From Chromatiales bacterium (GTDB taxonomy: Bacteria; Pseudomonadota; Gammaproteobacteria; Steroidobacterales; GCA-2729495), in NCBI GenBank assembly GCA_016789885.1, contig JAEUPZ010000014.1, positions 81,241-145,240 on the forward strand: 64,000 nucleotides of DNA. The letters are read 5' to 3'. The stretch's first letter is position 1. Every line of letters begins with the position of its first letter. The notes under the pieces are model-generated. The model made no database searches. It saw only the letters and a list, made by a program, of their open reading frames with translations, and was not told the origin of the DNA. Shown in pieces: positions 10,101 through 20,807 of this stretch. The position numbers and the translations under genes were made by a program.

Positions 10101-10356
10101 TCGTCGACGACGAGGTCATGTAGAGCATGCCCTCGACGCCGTTGATCTCCTGTTCCAGCGGTGCGGCGACGGTCTCGGCGATGACCGCGGGGCTGGCACC
10201 CGGGTAAGTGGCCGTCACGACGATGGTGGGCGGCGCCACGTCGGGGTATTGCGCCACCGGCAGGCTGAAGTAGGCGAGCCCGCCGACGATCGTGATCAGG
10301 ATCGAGATGACCGCCGCGAACCGCGGGCGGTCGACGAAGAAGTGGCTGAACCTCAT
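7174..10356 (-). CDS. RND efflux pump permease (HAE1/AcrB family)
   Basis: 1060 residues, usual for hydrophobe/amphiphile RND exporters. Inner-membrane proton/drug antiporter that works with the adaptor encoded just upstream and an outer-membrane channel not present here. Features: N-terminal FFVDRPRFAAVISI helix, two large periplasmic loops, 12 membrane spans, and the proton-relay Asp pair in VDDAIVVVENIER of TM4. The repeat half begins near NFALFVFPLCVLFVFLVLTAQYESW. ATG at 10356 overlaps the adaptor stop by 4 bp (ATGA), so translation is coupled. No TetR/AcrR repressor is adjacent. Substrate unknown. Confidence 0.93.
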   Translation of the reverse strand: MRFSHFFVDRPRFAAVISILITIVGGLAYFSLPVAQYPDVAPPTIVVTATYPGASPAVIAETVAAPLEQEINGVEGMLYMTSSSTTDGVMTLTITFAVGTDLDIAQVLVQNRVSIAESRLPEDVRRLGIVTQKTSPDLMIVVHLESPDNSLDQLYISNYASLRIRDVLARLDGVGTLNIVGAREYSMRVWLDPDRMAARNVTATDVVGALRGQNVQVAGGSLGEPPTPSGQAFQLTLNSQGRLRTPDEFSDVIIKSGTEGRLTRLRDVGRVELGARDYQTNSFLDGQPAVALVMFQRPGSNALATAERVKETMAELSRDFPPGLAYRIVYNPTEFIAQSVDAVYTTIFEATALVVLVILVFLQNWRAAIVPVLAIPISLIGTFAVMAAFGFSLNNLTLFGLVLAIGIVVDDAIVVVENIERNLEQGLGPRDAALQTMTEVGSALVSIALVLVAVFVPTAFIGGITGQFFRQFALTIASATVISALVSLTLSPALGALLLRAPHAPKDAIDRLFERVLGGAFRAFNRGFGALQAAYFGIVQRVVHMPRVALGVFALLLAATGVLFEFVPGGFIPQQDQGYVITLVELPKGSSLERTTAVVQRATAMALETPGAERIVAFSGFSVATSSNATQSGTVFVGLKPFEERGSRLSAAAIAADLNRKFSSIQEGTLFVVPPPPVRGIGNGGDFKMMVEDRSGQGLAALEAATWQLAGAAAATGEVARPFTLFSTASPQYYLDVDRTRAEMMNVPVSNVFDTLQVFMGSAYVNDFTLFGRNYRVTAQADGPFRLEPGDIARLQTRNADGEMVPLGSIVKVVPSAGPDRVVRHNLYPAAELQFGTPPGRSTGQAIATMERLARQVLPSGIGYEWTELAYQQTQGTNFALFVFPLCVLFVFLVLTAQYESWSLPLAIVLIVPLCLLFGLLALLLRGMALDILAQVGSVVLIGLASKNAILIVEFARQHEATGQDRRTAATEAARQRLRPILMTSFALIFGVVPLVLASGAGAEMRQVLGTVVFGGMLGVTLIGLFLTPVFYVVVRGLVDRGDDRYRDGAAPSSGAAAGH

Positions 10357-11504
10357 GGCGAGGCGGGCGGCTCGATGCGGCCCTCAACCGCCGTCACGGG
10401 CATCCCCGGGCGGACCTTCGCCATGCCGTTGATGATGACGTGGTCCGTCGGGGCGAGGCCGTCACGGATGACCCGCAGGGTGCCGAGGGTCCGGCCCGGC
10501 GTCACGGGCTTCGCGCGCACCTGCGACTGCTCGTCGACGACGAAGACCACGCGCTGGGCCTGGTCCGTGCCGATGGCCGCGTCCGGTACCAGCAGCGCAG
10601 GGTACGGGCCCTCGCCCCGCAGCTGCACCCGGGCGAAGAGCCCCGGCGTCAGCCGGCCATCGGGGTTGTCGATGATGGCCCGGCCCTGGATCGTGCCGGT
10701 GGCCTCGTCGACGCGGTTGTCGACGAAGTCCATGCGGCCCAGGTGCGGAAAGCCCTGCTCGTCGGCCAGCTGGATGCGCACGGGGTTGGCCACCTCGCGC
10801 GAGCTGGGGCGGATGCCCTCGGCGGCGAGCCGCTGGTAGCGCAGGTAGGCCTGCTCGTCGGCGGTGAAGTACACGTGGATGGGATCCACCGACACGACGG
10901 TGGTCAGCAGCGTGGCGTCCTTGGTGCCGCCGGTGACGAGGTTTCCCTCGGTCACGTAGCGGCGGCTGACGCGGCCGTCGATGGGCGCCCGCACGCTGCA
11001 GAAGTCGAGGTCCAGTGTTGCCGCCTGCGTGGCGGCCCGGGCCGCCAGCAATTCCGCCTCGGCCGAGCGCAGCTCCTGCACGCGCGTATCGAGCTGGTCC
11101 TCGGGGATCAGCTTCGATTTCGCGAGCGTGCGCGCCCGCTCGAGGTTGCTGCGGGCGAGCTCGAGCCGTGCATCCGCCCGGGCCACCCCGGCCTTCGCCT
11201 CGTCGAGCACGGCCTGGTACGGGCGCGGGTCGATGACGAACAGCAGGTCGCCCTTCTTCACGAGCGCGCCGTCCTGGAAGTTGGCGGCCTGCACGTAGCC
11301 GCTGACCCGGGCCCGGATCTCGACGGTGTCGGTGGCCGCGATCCGGCCGGTGTATTCGTCCCAGTCCGTCACGTCCTGGGCGAGCGGGGTCGCCACGGTG
11401 ACTTCGACGGGCGGCAGGGCGCCGTCGCCCGCCGGCCCGCAGGCGGCGAGGGTCAGGAGGGCCAGCAAAGGCAGGGAGAGCGCGCAGCGCAGCGGGCGCG
11501 TCAT
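10353..11504 (-). CDS. RND efflux periplasmic adaptor (AcrA/MexA-type lipoprotein)
   Basis: 383 residues. Membrane-fusion protein linking the permease to an outer-membrane channel. The signal peptide ends in a lipobox (LLTLAAC, about residues 16-22). Then come a beta-barrel/lipoyl region (VEIRARVSGYVQAANFQDGALVKKGDLLFVIDPRPYQA), a coiled-coil hairpin (about 105-170), the second lipoyl half (DFCSVRAPIDGRVSRRYVTEGNLV) and a C-terminal beta-barrel. It is first in a two-gene operon; a TAGGCT -10-like box lies at 11535-11540. The 83 bp upstream holds only that promoter. It is cut off from the apaH cluster, which reads the same way. Confidence 0.92.
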   Translation of the reverse strand: MTRPLRCALSLPLLALLTLAACGPAGDGALPPVEVTVATPLAQDVTDWDEYTGRIAATDTVEIRARVSGYVQAANFQDGALVKKGDLLFVIDPRPYQAVLDEAKAGVARADARLELARSNLERARTLAKSKLIPEDQLDTRVQELRSAEAELLAARAATQAATLDLDFCSVRAPIDGRVSRRYVTEGNLVTGGTKDATLLTTVVSVDPIHVYFTADEQAYLRYQRLAAEGIRPSSREVANPVRIQLADEQGFPHLGRMDFVDNRVDEATGTIQGRAIIDNPDGRLTPGLFARVQLRGEGPYPALLVPDAAIGTDQAQRVVFVVDEQSQVRAKPVTPGRTLGTLRVIRDGLAPTDHVIINGMAKVRPGMPVTAVEGRIEPPASP

Positions 11505-11587
11505 GGGGTCATCCGGGTCGCGGGGCAGGCGCCCAGCCTACCGTATCCGGGCGCTGCTTCCATGAACGGGGGGGGCGGTTCCGCTGC

Positions 11588-12418
11588 TCAGTCGCTCCCG
11601 CGGGCCCGCGTGCGGCTCGCGACGCTCGTGACGCGGGCCGGGCCGTCGAGCCGCACCGCGGTGAGCCGGCGGCCCCAGACGCAGCCCGTGTCGAGCCCCA
11701 GCAGGTTGTCGCGCTGGAGCAGTCCCAGCGACGACCAGTGGCCGAAGACGACCCGCACTGGCGCACTCGCCCGGCCGGGCACGTCGAACCACGGCGTCAG
11801 GTCACGCGGCGCACGGTCGGGCGGGCCCTTCTCGGCGAATTCCAGGCTGTCGTCCGGCCGGACGTAACGCATCCGCGTCAGCGCGTTGATGACGAACCGC
11901 CAGCGGTGCACGCCGTTCAGCGCCGCTGACCAGGCGTCGGGCTCGTCGCCGTAGAGGTTCAGCAGGAAGCCCGTGGCCAGCGGGCCGCGCAGCACGCCCT
12001 CGACCTCGCGGGCGAGCTTGACAGTCAGCAGCGGGTCCCAGGCCGGCGGCAGGCCCGCGTGCACCATCAGCGTGTTGAGGTCCGGACGGTAGTGGGCCAG
12101 CGGCCGCTGCCGCAGCCACTCGACCAGCCCCGCGGCGTCGGCGGCGCGCAGCACGGCGGCAAGGTCAGGATCCCGTCCCCGGGCCGAGTTGCCGGCGGCG
12201 AGTGCCAGCAGGTGCAGGTCGTGGTTGCCGAGCACCGTGACGGCCCGGTCGCCGAGGCTGCGGACGAGCCGCAGCACGCCGAGGGAGTCGGGCCCCCGGT
12301 TGACGAGGTCGCCGACGAACCAGAGTTCGTCCCGGGCCGGGTCGAATTTCAGCGCATCGATGAGCCGGGCGAGCTCGTCGTGGCAGCCCTGGACGTCACC
12401 GATCGCGTAGGTGGCCAT
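11588..12418 (-). CDS. apaH: Symmetrical Ap4A hydrolase (diadenosine tetraphosphatase)
   Basis: 276 residues. Metallophosphatase that splits Ap4A into two ADP; also known to remove Np4 caps from RNA. The family motifs are in order: G-D-V-Q-G-C (7-12), GDLVNRGPDS, and GNHDLHLLA, followed by HAGLPPAWD. It is the last gene of the [20 protein letters not shown] run, the classic gammaproteobacterial order, with a 22-bp gap after apaG. Start ATG 12418 (MATYAIGD). Confidence 0.96.
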   Translation of the reverse strand: MATYAIGDVQGCHDELARLIDALKFDPARDELWFVGDLVNRGPDSLGVLRLVRSLGDRAVTVLGNHDLHLLALAAGNSARGRDPDLAAVLRAADAAGLVEWLRQRPLAHYRPDLNTLMVHAGLPPAWDPLLTVKLAREVEGVLRGPLATGFLLNLYGDEPDAWSAALNGVHRWRFVINALTRMRYVRPDDSLEFAEKGPPDRAPRDLTPWFDVPGRASAPVRVVFGHWSSLGLLQRDNLLGLDTGCVWGRRLTAVRLDGPARVTSVASRTRARGSD

Positions 12419-12440
12419 CGTCCCGGCCGCGGACCCGGGC

Positions 12441-12827
12441 TCAGTGCAGCACGCCGGGCACCGCGAGGCGGAACCGCGGGATGGGCGCGCGGAAGCTCTG
12501 GCCCTCGTCGTCCTGCATGCCGTAGCTGCCTTCCATGGTGCCGACGGGCGTCTCGAGGACGGCGCCGCTGGAGTACCGGTGGGCCTGCCCCGGGCCGATG
12601 TGCGGCTGCTCGCCGACCACGCCTTCGCCCTCGACCTGCTGCACCTTGCCGTTGGCGTCGGTGATGATCCAGTGGCGGTTGAGCAGCTGCGCGCCGGCGC
12701 GGCCGGCGTTGCGGATGGTCACCGTGTAGGCGAACACGTAGCGCGAGCCCTCGGGCTCGGACTGCTCCGCCAGGTAGTGGGTCTCGACGGAGATCTGGAT
12801 GCTGGAGTTGCGGTCGCTGGTGGCCAT
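12441..12827 (-). CDS. apaG: ApaG domain protein
   Basis: 128 residues, the usual ApaG size; a fibronectin-III-like beta-sandwich of unclear biochemical role (linked to Co2+/Mg2+ phenotypes and Ap4A metabolism by its operon). Typical blocks: YVFAYTVTIRNAG, LLNRHWIITDANG, VVGEQPHIGPGQAHRYSSG and GTMEGSYGM. It sits between rsmA (24-bp gap) and apaH (22-bp gap), the conserved position. Confidence 0.95.
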   Translation of the reverse strand: MATSDRNSSIQISVETHYLAEQSEPEGSRYVFAYTVTIRNAGRAGAQLLNRHWIITDANGKVQQVEGEGVVGEQPHIGPGQAHRYSSGAVLETPVGTMEGSYGMQDDEGQSFRAPIPRFRLAVPGVLH

Positions 12828-12851
12828 TGGCGAGGGATTGTCCGGGAGGGG

Positions 12852-13643
12852 TCAGGATCCCGCAAGCGCACGGCCTGCAGTGAGGTGGTTGGCCAGCGCC
12901 GCAAAGCCGCCCGGCGGCAGCCGCTCGGGGCGCAGCGCCGGGTCGATGCCGCAGGCACGGATCGCCGTCTCGCCCAGCAGCGGGCGCAGTGAGGTGCCGA
13001 GCTGCTTGCGCCGCTGGCCGAAGGCGCGCGCCACGACCGTGTCGAAGGCGGCGAAGTCGGCAATGCCAAGGGGATTGCCGGCGTGGGGCACGAGCCGCAG
13101 CACCACCGAGTCGACCTTCGGGGGTGGCCAGAACGACCCCGGGCGCACCAGGAACAGCCGCTCGACGCGGCAGCGCGCGGCCAGCGCCACCGTCAGCCGG
13201 CCGTAGGCCTCGTCGCCGGCGGCGGCGGCCATGCGGTCGCCGACTTCCTTCTGCAGCATGACGTGCATGTCCCGGAAGGCGTCCCGTGCCGCCAGCAGGT
13301 GGAAGAGCAGCGGCGTCGAGATGTTATAGGGCAGGTTGGCTGCGAGCCGCAGCTCGGCCGGCGCCGCCGCCAGTCCGCCGAAGTCGAAGTCCAGGGCGTC
13401 GGCCGTGTGCACGGTGAGGGCGCCCGGGCAGCGCCCCGGCAGTGCCGCCGCCAGGTCGCGGTCGATCTCGACGGCGTCGAGCCGGACGCCGGCCGCCAGC
13501 AGCGGGCGCGTCAGCACCCCTTCGCCGGGGCCGATCTCGACGAAGTGCTCGCCGGGCCGTGGCGCGATGGCCGCGACGATGCGGTGGATGACGTTCGGGT
13601 CGCGGAGGAAGTGCTGGCCGAAGCGCTTGCGCGGCCGGGTCAT
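12852..13643 (-). CDS. rsmA: 16S rRNA dimethyltransferase (A1518/A1519)
   Basis: 263 residues. SAM-dependent enzyme that dimethylates two adjacent adenines in helix 45 of 16S rRNA. Motifs: K-R-F-G-Q-H-F-L at the N-terminus, EIGPGEG (SAM motif I), DALDFDF, the adenine-methylase motif N-L-P-Y-N-I-S, and the C-terminal RAFGQRRKQLGTSLR. The ATG at 13643 is chosen because the family begins here; a longer in-frame extension runs through the pdxA gene in another frame and is a shadow. ATGA overlap with the pdxA stop couples translation. Confidence 0.97.
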   Translation of the reverse strand: MTRPRKRFGQHFLRDPNVIHRIVAAIAPRPGEHFVEIGPGEGVLTRPLLAAGVRLDAVEIDRDLAAALPGRCPGALTVHTADALDFDFGGLAAAPAELRLAANLPYNISTPLLFHLLAARDAFRDMHVMLQKEVGDRMAAAAGDEAYGRLTVALAARCRVERLFLVRPGSFWPPPKVDSVVLRLVPHAGNPLGIADFAAFDTVVARAFGQRRKQLGTSLRPLLGETAIRACGIDPALRPERLPPGGFAALANHLTAGRALAGS

Positions 13644-14611
13644 GGCCGGGAGAGGTCGATGGCGAGCTCCACGGCGGCCGCCAGGCTGCCCCCGTCGGCC
13701 CGCCCGGTGCCGGCCAGGTCGAGGGCGGTGCCGTGGTCCACGGACGTGCGCACGATGGGCAGCCCGAGCGTCACGTTGACCGCGCGCCCGAAGCCGCGGT
13801 GCTTGAGCACCGGCAGCCCCTGGTCGTGATACATCGCCAGCACCGCGTCGGCCCCCTCCAGGTGACGGGGCACGAAGGCCGTGTCGGCGGGCAGCGGGCC
13901 GACCGCATCGATGGCCTTGGTGCGGGCCCGCACGAGCGCCGGCACCAGCGTGTCGATCTCCTCGCGCCCGAGGTGGCCCGACTCGCCGGCGTGCGGGTTC
14001 ACGCCGAGCACGAGGATCCGCGGTCGCGCCACGTGGAAGCGCCGCCGCAGGTCGCCATCGAGGATGCCGAGGGTCGCGTCGAGCAGCGGCCCCGTGATGG
14101 CCGCCGGCACGGCGGCGAGCGGCAGGTGCGTGGTGACGAGCGCCACGCGGAGGCTGCCTGCCACCAGCATCATGACCGGCAGCGGCGCGCCGGTCTCGGC
14201 GGCCAGGAACTCCGTGTGACCGGCGAACGGCACGCCCGCGTCGTTGATGACGCTCTTCTGCACGGGCGCGGTGACCATGGCGGCGAACTCGCCGCTGCGG
14301 CACCCGGCCACGGCCCGGCGCAGCAGGGCCAGCACGTAGGGCGCGTTGGCCGTGTCGAGACGTCCCGGCCGGCATGGCGCGCCGAGGGGGACGTGCAGTA
14401 CGGACACGCTGCCGGGCGCGCGGCTGGCCGCCTGTCCCGGCTGCCAGTCGTGCAGCGTGACATCGAGCCCCAGCAGGCGTGCCCGGGCGGCGAGCAGGTC
14501 GCGGTCCCCGAGCAGCACGACGCCGGCAGGCCAGGCCCGGGTGGCGAGCCCCAGGGCCAGGTCCGGCCCGACGCCGGCCGGCTCGCCGGTGGTGACCGCG
14601 AGCGTCGTCAC
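13640..14611 (-). CDS. pdxA: 4-hydroxythreonine-4-phosphate dehydrogenase
   Basis: 323 residues. NAD-dependent enzyme of de novo pyridoxal-phosphate synthesis (DXP-dependent route); a zinc homodimer. Family blocks: TTGEPAGVGPDLALGLA at the N-terminus, VTAPVQKSVINDAGVPFAGHTEFLA (His ligand), LGVNPHAGESGHLGREE and MYHDQGLPVLKHRGFG (His ligand). Start is GTG at 14611, directly after the surA TAG with no spacing, so it depends on coupling to surA. Confidence 0.96.
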   Translation of the reverse strand: MTTLAVTTGEPAGVGPDLALGLATRAWPAGVVLLGDRDLLAARARLLGLDVTLHDWQPGQAASRAPGSVSVLHVPLGAPCRPGRLDTANAPYVLALLRRAVAGCRSGEFAAMVTAPVQKSVINDAGVPFAGHTEFLAAETGAPLPVMMLVAGSLRVALVTTHLPLAAVPAAITGPLLDATLGILDGDLRRRFHVARPRILVLGVNPHAGESGHLGREEIDTLVPALVRARTKAIDAVGPLPADTAFVPRHLEGADAVLAMYHDQGLPVLKHRGFGRAVNVTLGLPIVRTSVDHGTALDLAGTGRADGGSLAAAVELAIDLSRP

Positions 14612-15934
14612 CTACATGCGGTACTCGACGTAGGCCTCGTCGCGGAGCCGCCGGGCCCAGATCTCGGTTTCCTCGCCCAGCTTGCTGTTGCGGATGGCGA
14701 GGATGGCGCGCTGGCGCTGCCGGTCGGCCGTGGCGTCATAGGTGCGGCGCTCCTCGACGCGCAGGATGTGCCAGCCGAACTGGGTCTTGAAGGGCTGGCT
14801 GATCTCGCCGATGGGCAGTTCCTTGACCGTCTGCTCGAAGGCCGGCACGAAGGTTCCGGGGCCGCTCCAGCCGAGGTCGCCGCCCTGCACGGCCGACTGC
14901 TCGTCCTCGGACACCACCTTGGCCACGGAGGCAAAGTCCTCGCCGCCGACGATCCGGGTGCGGATCTCGCCGAGCTTCTGCCGGGCGGCGGCGTCGTCGA
15001 GGATCTCGTTGGTCTGGATCAGGATGTGGCGGACCCGCACCTGGTCCTCCATGACGGGCTCGCCACCGCGGCGGTCGTCGAGCTTGACGAGGTGGAAGCC
15101 GCTGGAGCTGCGCAGCGGTGGCGATACCTGTCCCTTGGCGAGCCCCGGCGCCACCTCGGCGAACACGCTCGGGAGTTCCGTGCCCTTGCGCCAGCCGAGG
15201 CTGCCGCCCTCCAGGGCCTGCTGGCCGTCGGAGAAGGCCACGGCCAGCTGCGCGAAATCCTCGCCCGCCTCGACGCGCTTCGCCAGGTCGTTGATCTTCT
15301 GCTCGGCAGCGCGCAGCTGCTCGCTGCTGGCCGAGGGCGGCACTGCGACGAGGATCTGCGACAGCAGGAACTCCTGGTTGAGCCCCTCCTTGCCGGCCTG
15401 CCGCGCCATGAACTCGTCGACCTCGCGCGGCGTCACGCCGATGCGGGCGGTGACTTCCTTCTGGCGGAGCTGGTCGATGGCAATCTGGTTGCGCAGGTCG
15501 GTGCGATAGGCGGGATAGTCGATGCCCTCGCCGGCCAGCAGCTGGGGCAGGTCGGCCAGCGTCGTGTTGTTGCGCTGGGCGATGTTGGCGAGCGCCTGGT
15601 TCAGCGTTTCGTCCGAAACGTCGATGTTGGCGCGCTGTGCCCGCTGCAGCTGGATGCGCTGCACGACGAGGCGCTCGAGCACCTGCTCGCGCAGTGCCTG
15701 CGGCGGTGGCAGCTGGGTCCCCTGGGCGCGCAGGCGTTCGACGATGCGCTGGATCTCGACGTCGAGCTCGCTCTTGAGGACGACGCCGTCGTTGACGATG
15801 GCGGCGATTCCGTCGAGCAGCTCGCCGGAGCTGCTGAGCTCGCGGGTCTGGGCCTGGGCCGCCGCTGCCGGCAGCAGCACGGCGGCGATGCACGCGAGGA
15901 CGGCCTGCAGGAGGCGGGGACGGCGGGCAGGCAT
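14612..15934 (-). CDS. surA: Periplasmic chaperone / peptidyl-prolyl isomerase SurA
   Basis: 440 residues. Chaperone for outer-membrane proteins, including LptD encoded just upstream. A signal peptide (about residues 1-28, ending AAAAQAQ) is followed by the N-terminal chaperone domain (LLDGIAAIVNDGVVLKSELD) and two parvulin PPIase domains (about 180-280 and 290-390; EGGSLGWRKGTELP and QGGDLGWSGPGTFVPAFE mark the same place in each). 8 bp separate it from the lptD stop. The order lptD-surA-pdxA-rsmA is the sigma-E-regulated arrangement in E. coli; no sigma-E promoter is claimed here. Confidence 0.96.
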   Translation of the reverse strand: MPARRPRLLQAVLACIAAVLLPAAAAQAQTRELSSSGELLDGIAAIVNDGVVLKSELDVEIQRIVERLRAQGTQLPPPQALREQVLERLVVQRIQLQRAQRANIDVSDETLNQALANIAQRNNTTLADLPQLLAGEGIDYPAYRTDLRNQIAIDQLRQKEVTARIGVTPREVDEFMARQAGKEGLNQEFLLSQILVAVPPSASSEQLRAAEQKINDLAKRVEAGEDFAQLAVAFSDGQQALEGGSLGWRKGTELPSVFAEVAPGLAKGQVSPPLRSSSGFHLVKLDDRRGGEPVMEDQVRVRHILIQTNEILDDAAARQKLGEIRTRIVGGEDFASVAKVVSEDEQSAVQGGDLGWSGPGTFVPAFEQTVKELPIGEISQPFKTQFGWHILRVEERRTYDATADRQRQRAILAIRNSKLGEETEIWARRLRDEAYVEYRM

Positions 15935-15942
15935 GGCGGGCG

Positions 15943-18910
<2,968 letters not shown>

Positions 18911-19052
18911 CGAACGCACGGCCTGTGCGCCGGTCAGGTCGCCGGCCCGTTGCATGCCCGGCGCGGCGACCGGGGCCGCCGCTGGGCGGCGTGCCCGGGC
19001 CGTGGACGCGGCCATGGCTGGCGCTGCGGCCGCCGTGTCGTCCGCGAGGCCG

Positions 19053-19682
19053 CTAGCTGCCCCGCAGGCGGGCGAGGCTCTCGGGCAGCTGCGCCGCCAG
19101 GTCGTCGCCGACCCCGCGGACGGTGCGCGTGACGCCAAGGGTCGCGAGATCGGTGACCGTCTGGCCGCGGTGGCCGCACGGATCGATGCGGCCGAACGGC
19201 CCGAGGTCCATGGCGACGTTCAGCGCGAGCCCGTGGTAGCTGCCGCCCCGGCGCACGCGCAGGCCGAGGCTCGCGAGCTTGGCCCCGTCCACGTAAACGC
19301 CCGGCGCGTCGCGCCGGCCCGTGGCGCTGATGCCGTAGCCGGCCACCGTCCTGATCACCGCGTCCTCGAGGGCCAGCACGAGACCCCGGACCGACAGTCC
19401 GGCCCGGCGCAGGTCGACGAGGGTGTAGGCGACGAGCTGGCCGGGGCCGTGGTAGGTCACCTGGCCGCCCCGGTCGGTGCGGACCACCGGGATGTCGCCC
19501 GGTGCGAGCACGTGTTCGGGGCGGCCGGCGAGCCCGAGCGTGTAGACCGGCGGATGCTCCAGCAGCCAGGCCTCGTCGGCGGTGCCGGCATCACGCCGGG
19601 CCGTGAAGTCCTGCATGGCGGCCACCGTGGCCGCGTAGTCCGCGAGGCCCGGCAGCCACCGCACGCGGATCGCTGGCGGCAT
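19053..19682 (-). CDS. lipB: Octanoyl-[ACP]:protein N-octanoyltransferase
   Basis: 209 residues. Transfers octanoate from ACP to lipoyl domains, the first step of lipoate synthesis. Signature: [16 protein letters not shown] (about 68-83), the catalytic Lys in [14 protein letters not shown] and the catalytic Cys in [15 protein letters not shown]. It starts 5 bp after the ybeD stop, the conserved dacA-ybeD-lipB context. lipA, commonly next, is not within 140 bp downstream. Confidence 0.96.
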   Translation of the reverse strand: MPPAIRVRWLPGLADYAATVAAMQDFTARRDAGTADEAWLLEHPPVYTLGLAGRPEHVLAPGDIPVVRTDRGGQVTYHGPGQLVAYTLVDLRRAGLSVRGLVLALEDAVIRTVAGYGISATGRRDAPGVYVDGAKLASLGLRVRRGGSYHGLALNVAMDLGPFGRIDPCGHRGQTVTDLATLGVTRTVRGVGDDLAAQLPESLARLRGS

Positions 19683-19687
19683 GGTCG

Positions 19688-19960
19688 TCAGAGCAGGAAG
19701 AGGACCTGCTCGCTCGAGCTCAGGATCCGGTAGATGGCATCGACCTGGTCGCGGCTCACCGCGTCGAAGGTCACCGTCACCGCCAGGTAGCGGCCGTTGC
19801 GGCTGGGGCGGGTGGTCACGTCACTGGCGGCCACGCTGCCGGCGTGCAGCCGCACGGCCTCGACTACCAGCTGCTCGAAGGCCGGCGCGTTCCTGCCCAT
19901 GACCTTGATGGGGAAACGGCAGGGGAACTCGAACGGGCTGTCGCTATCGTCCACCGGCAT
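19688..19960 (-). CDS. ybeD: YbeD/UPF0250 (DUF493) protein
   Basis: 90 residues, an ACT-like small protein: [30 protein letters not shown] and the C-terminal [18 protein letters not shown] are characteristic. Function is not settled; it is consistently found between dacA and lipB. The start at 19960 overlaps the end of the aminotransferase gene by 17 bp, indicating coupling. Confidence 0.93.
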   Translation of the reverse strand: MPVDDSDSPFEFPCRFPIKVMGRNAPAFEQLVVEAVRLHAGSVAASDVTTRPSRNGRYLAVTVTFDAVSRDQVDAIYRILSSSEQVLFLL

Positions 19961-20804
19961 CCTTGAGTTTCTCGAAGGCGGCAGCGGCCCGCGCCCAGAC
20001 CGGGCCCGGCTGGCCGCTGCCGACCGGACGGCCGTCGAGCTCGAGCACCGGCACGACGCCGCGCGTGGCGGCGGCGATCCAGATTTCGTCGGCGGCGCGC
20101 AGCCGCGCCTCGCTGACGGGCTCGTCCCGGCGCGGAATGCCCAGGGCCGTGAGGATCGCGAGCACCGCGTCGCTCGTCGTCCCCGGCAGGATGGCGGGGG
20201 CCGGGGGCGGCCGCAGCACCGTGCCGCCTTCGACCACCAGCACCGAGCTGGCCGAGGCCTCGGTCAGCAGGCCGTCCCGCAGCAGCAGGGCCTCGCCGGC
20301 GCCGGCTTCCCGTGCCGCCTGGCGGGCCAGCACGTTGGCGAGCAGGGCCGTGGCCTTGATCTCGCACAGGTTCCAGCGGTCGTCGGGCCGCGTGATGGCC
20401 CTGATGCCGTGGCGGTCGGGGTGCGGGTCCGGGACGGGCGTCGCCATGCCGAAGACCGTCGGGGCAAGGCCGTCATCCGGGAAGGCGTGGTCGCGGCCCG
20501 CGTCGGCGCCGCGGGTGACCTGCAGGTAGACCGCCAGGCTGCCGCCGCCATTGCGGCTGACGAGCCCCGCGATGATGTCGTGCCAGGCGGTCCTGGCGTG
20601 CGGGTTCCGGATGCGCAGTGCCGCCAGGCTGCGGTCGAGCCGGTCGAGGTGCGCGTCGGCGAGGAACACGCGCCCGCCGAACACCGGGATCACTTCGTAG
20701 ACCGAGTCGCCGAACAGGAAGCCGCGGTCGAGCGGCGAGATGCGCACCTCCGCCAGCGGCCGGAAGTCACCGTCGAACCAGGCCCAGGGCAGGGGGACGG
20801 CCAC
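19944..20804 (-). CDS. dat: D-amino-acid aminotransferase (class IV PLP enzyme)
   Basis: 286 residues. Fold-type IV PLP transaminase, most likely D-alanine/D-glutamate transaminase. Evidence: EVRISPLDRGFLFGDSVYEVI, the PLP-lysine in CEIKATALLANVLARQAA, the Glu of LTEASASSVLVVEGG, and LPGTTSDAVLAILTALGIP. The context supports a D-amino-acid substrate: it sits between ybeD and a D,D-carboxypeptidase gene. Branched-chain transaminase or aminodeoxychorismate lyase are less likely alternatives. GTG start at 20804, 3 bp after the dacA stop. Confidence 0.88.
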   Translation of the reverse strand: MAVPLPWAWFDGDFRPLAEVRISPLDRGFLFGDSVYEVIPVFGGRVFLADAHLDRLDRSLAALRIRNPHARTAWHDIIAGLVSRNGGGSLAVYLQVTRGADAGRDHAFPDDGLAPTVFGMATPVPDPHPDRHGIRAITRPDDRWNLCEIKATALLANVLARQAAREAGAGEALLLRDGLLTEASASSVLVVEGGTVLRPPPAPAILPGTTSDAVLAILTALGIPRRDEPVSEARLRAADEIWIAAATRGVVPVLELDGRPVGSGQPGPVWARAAAAFEKLKDAGGR

Positions 20805-20807
20805 GGC

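Noticed and set aside
8725..10839. 704-codon plus-strand frame
   Set aside because: Antisense to the RND permease and adaptor, which have full motif sets.
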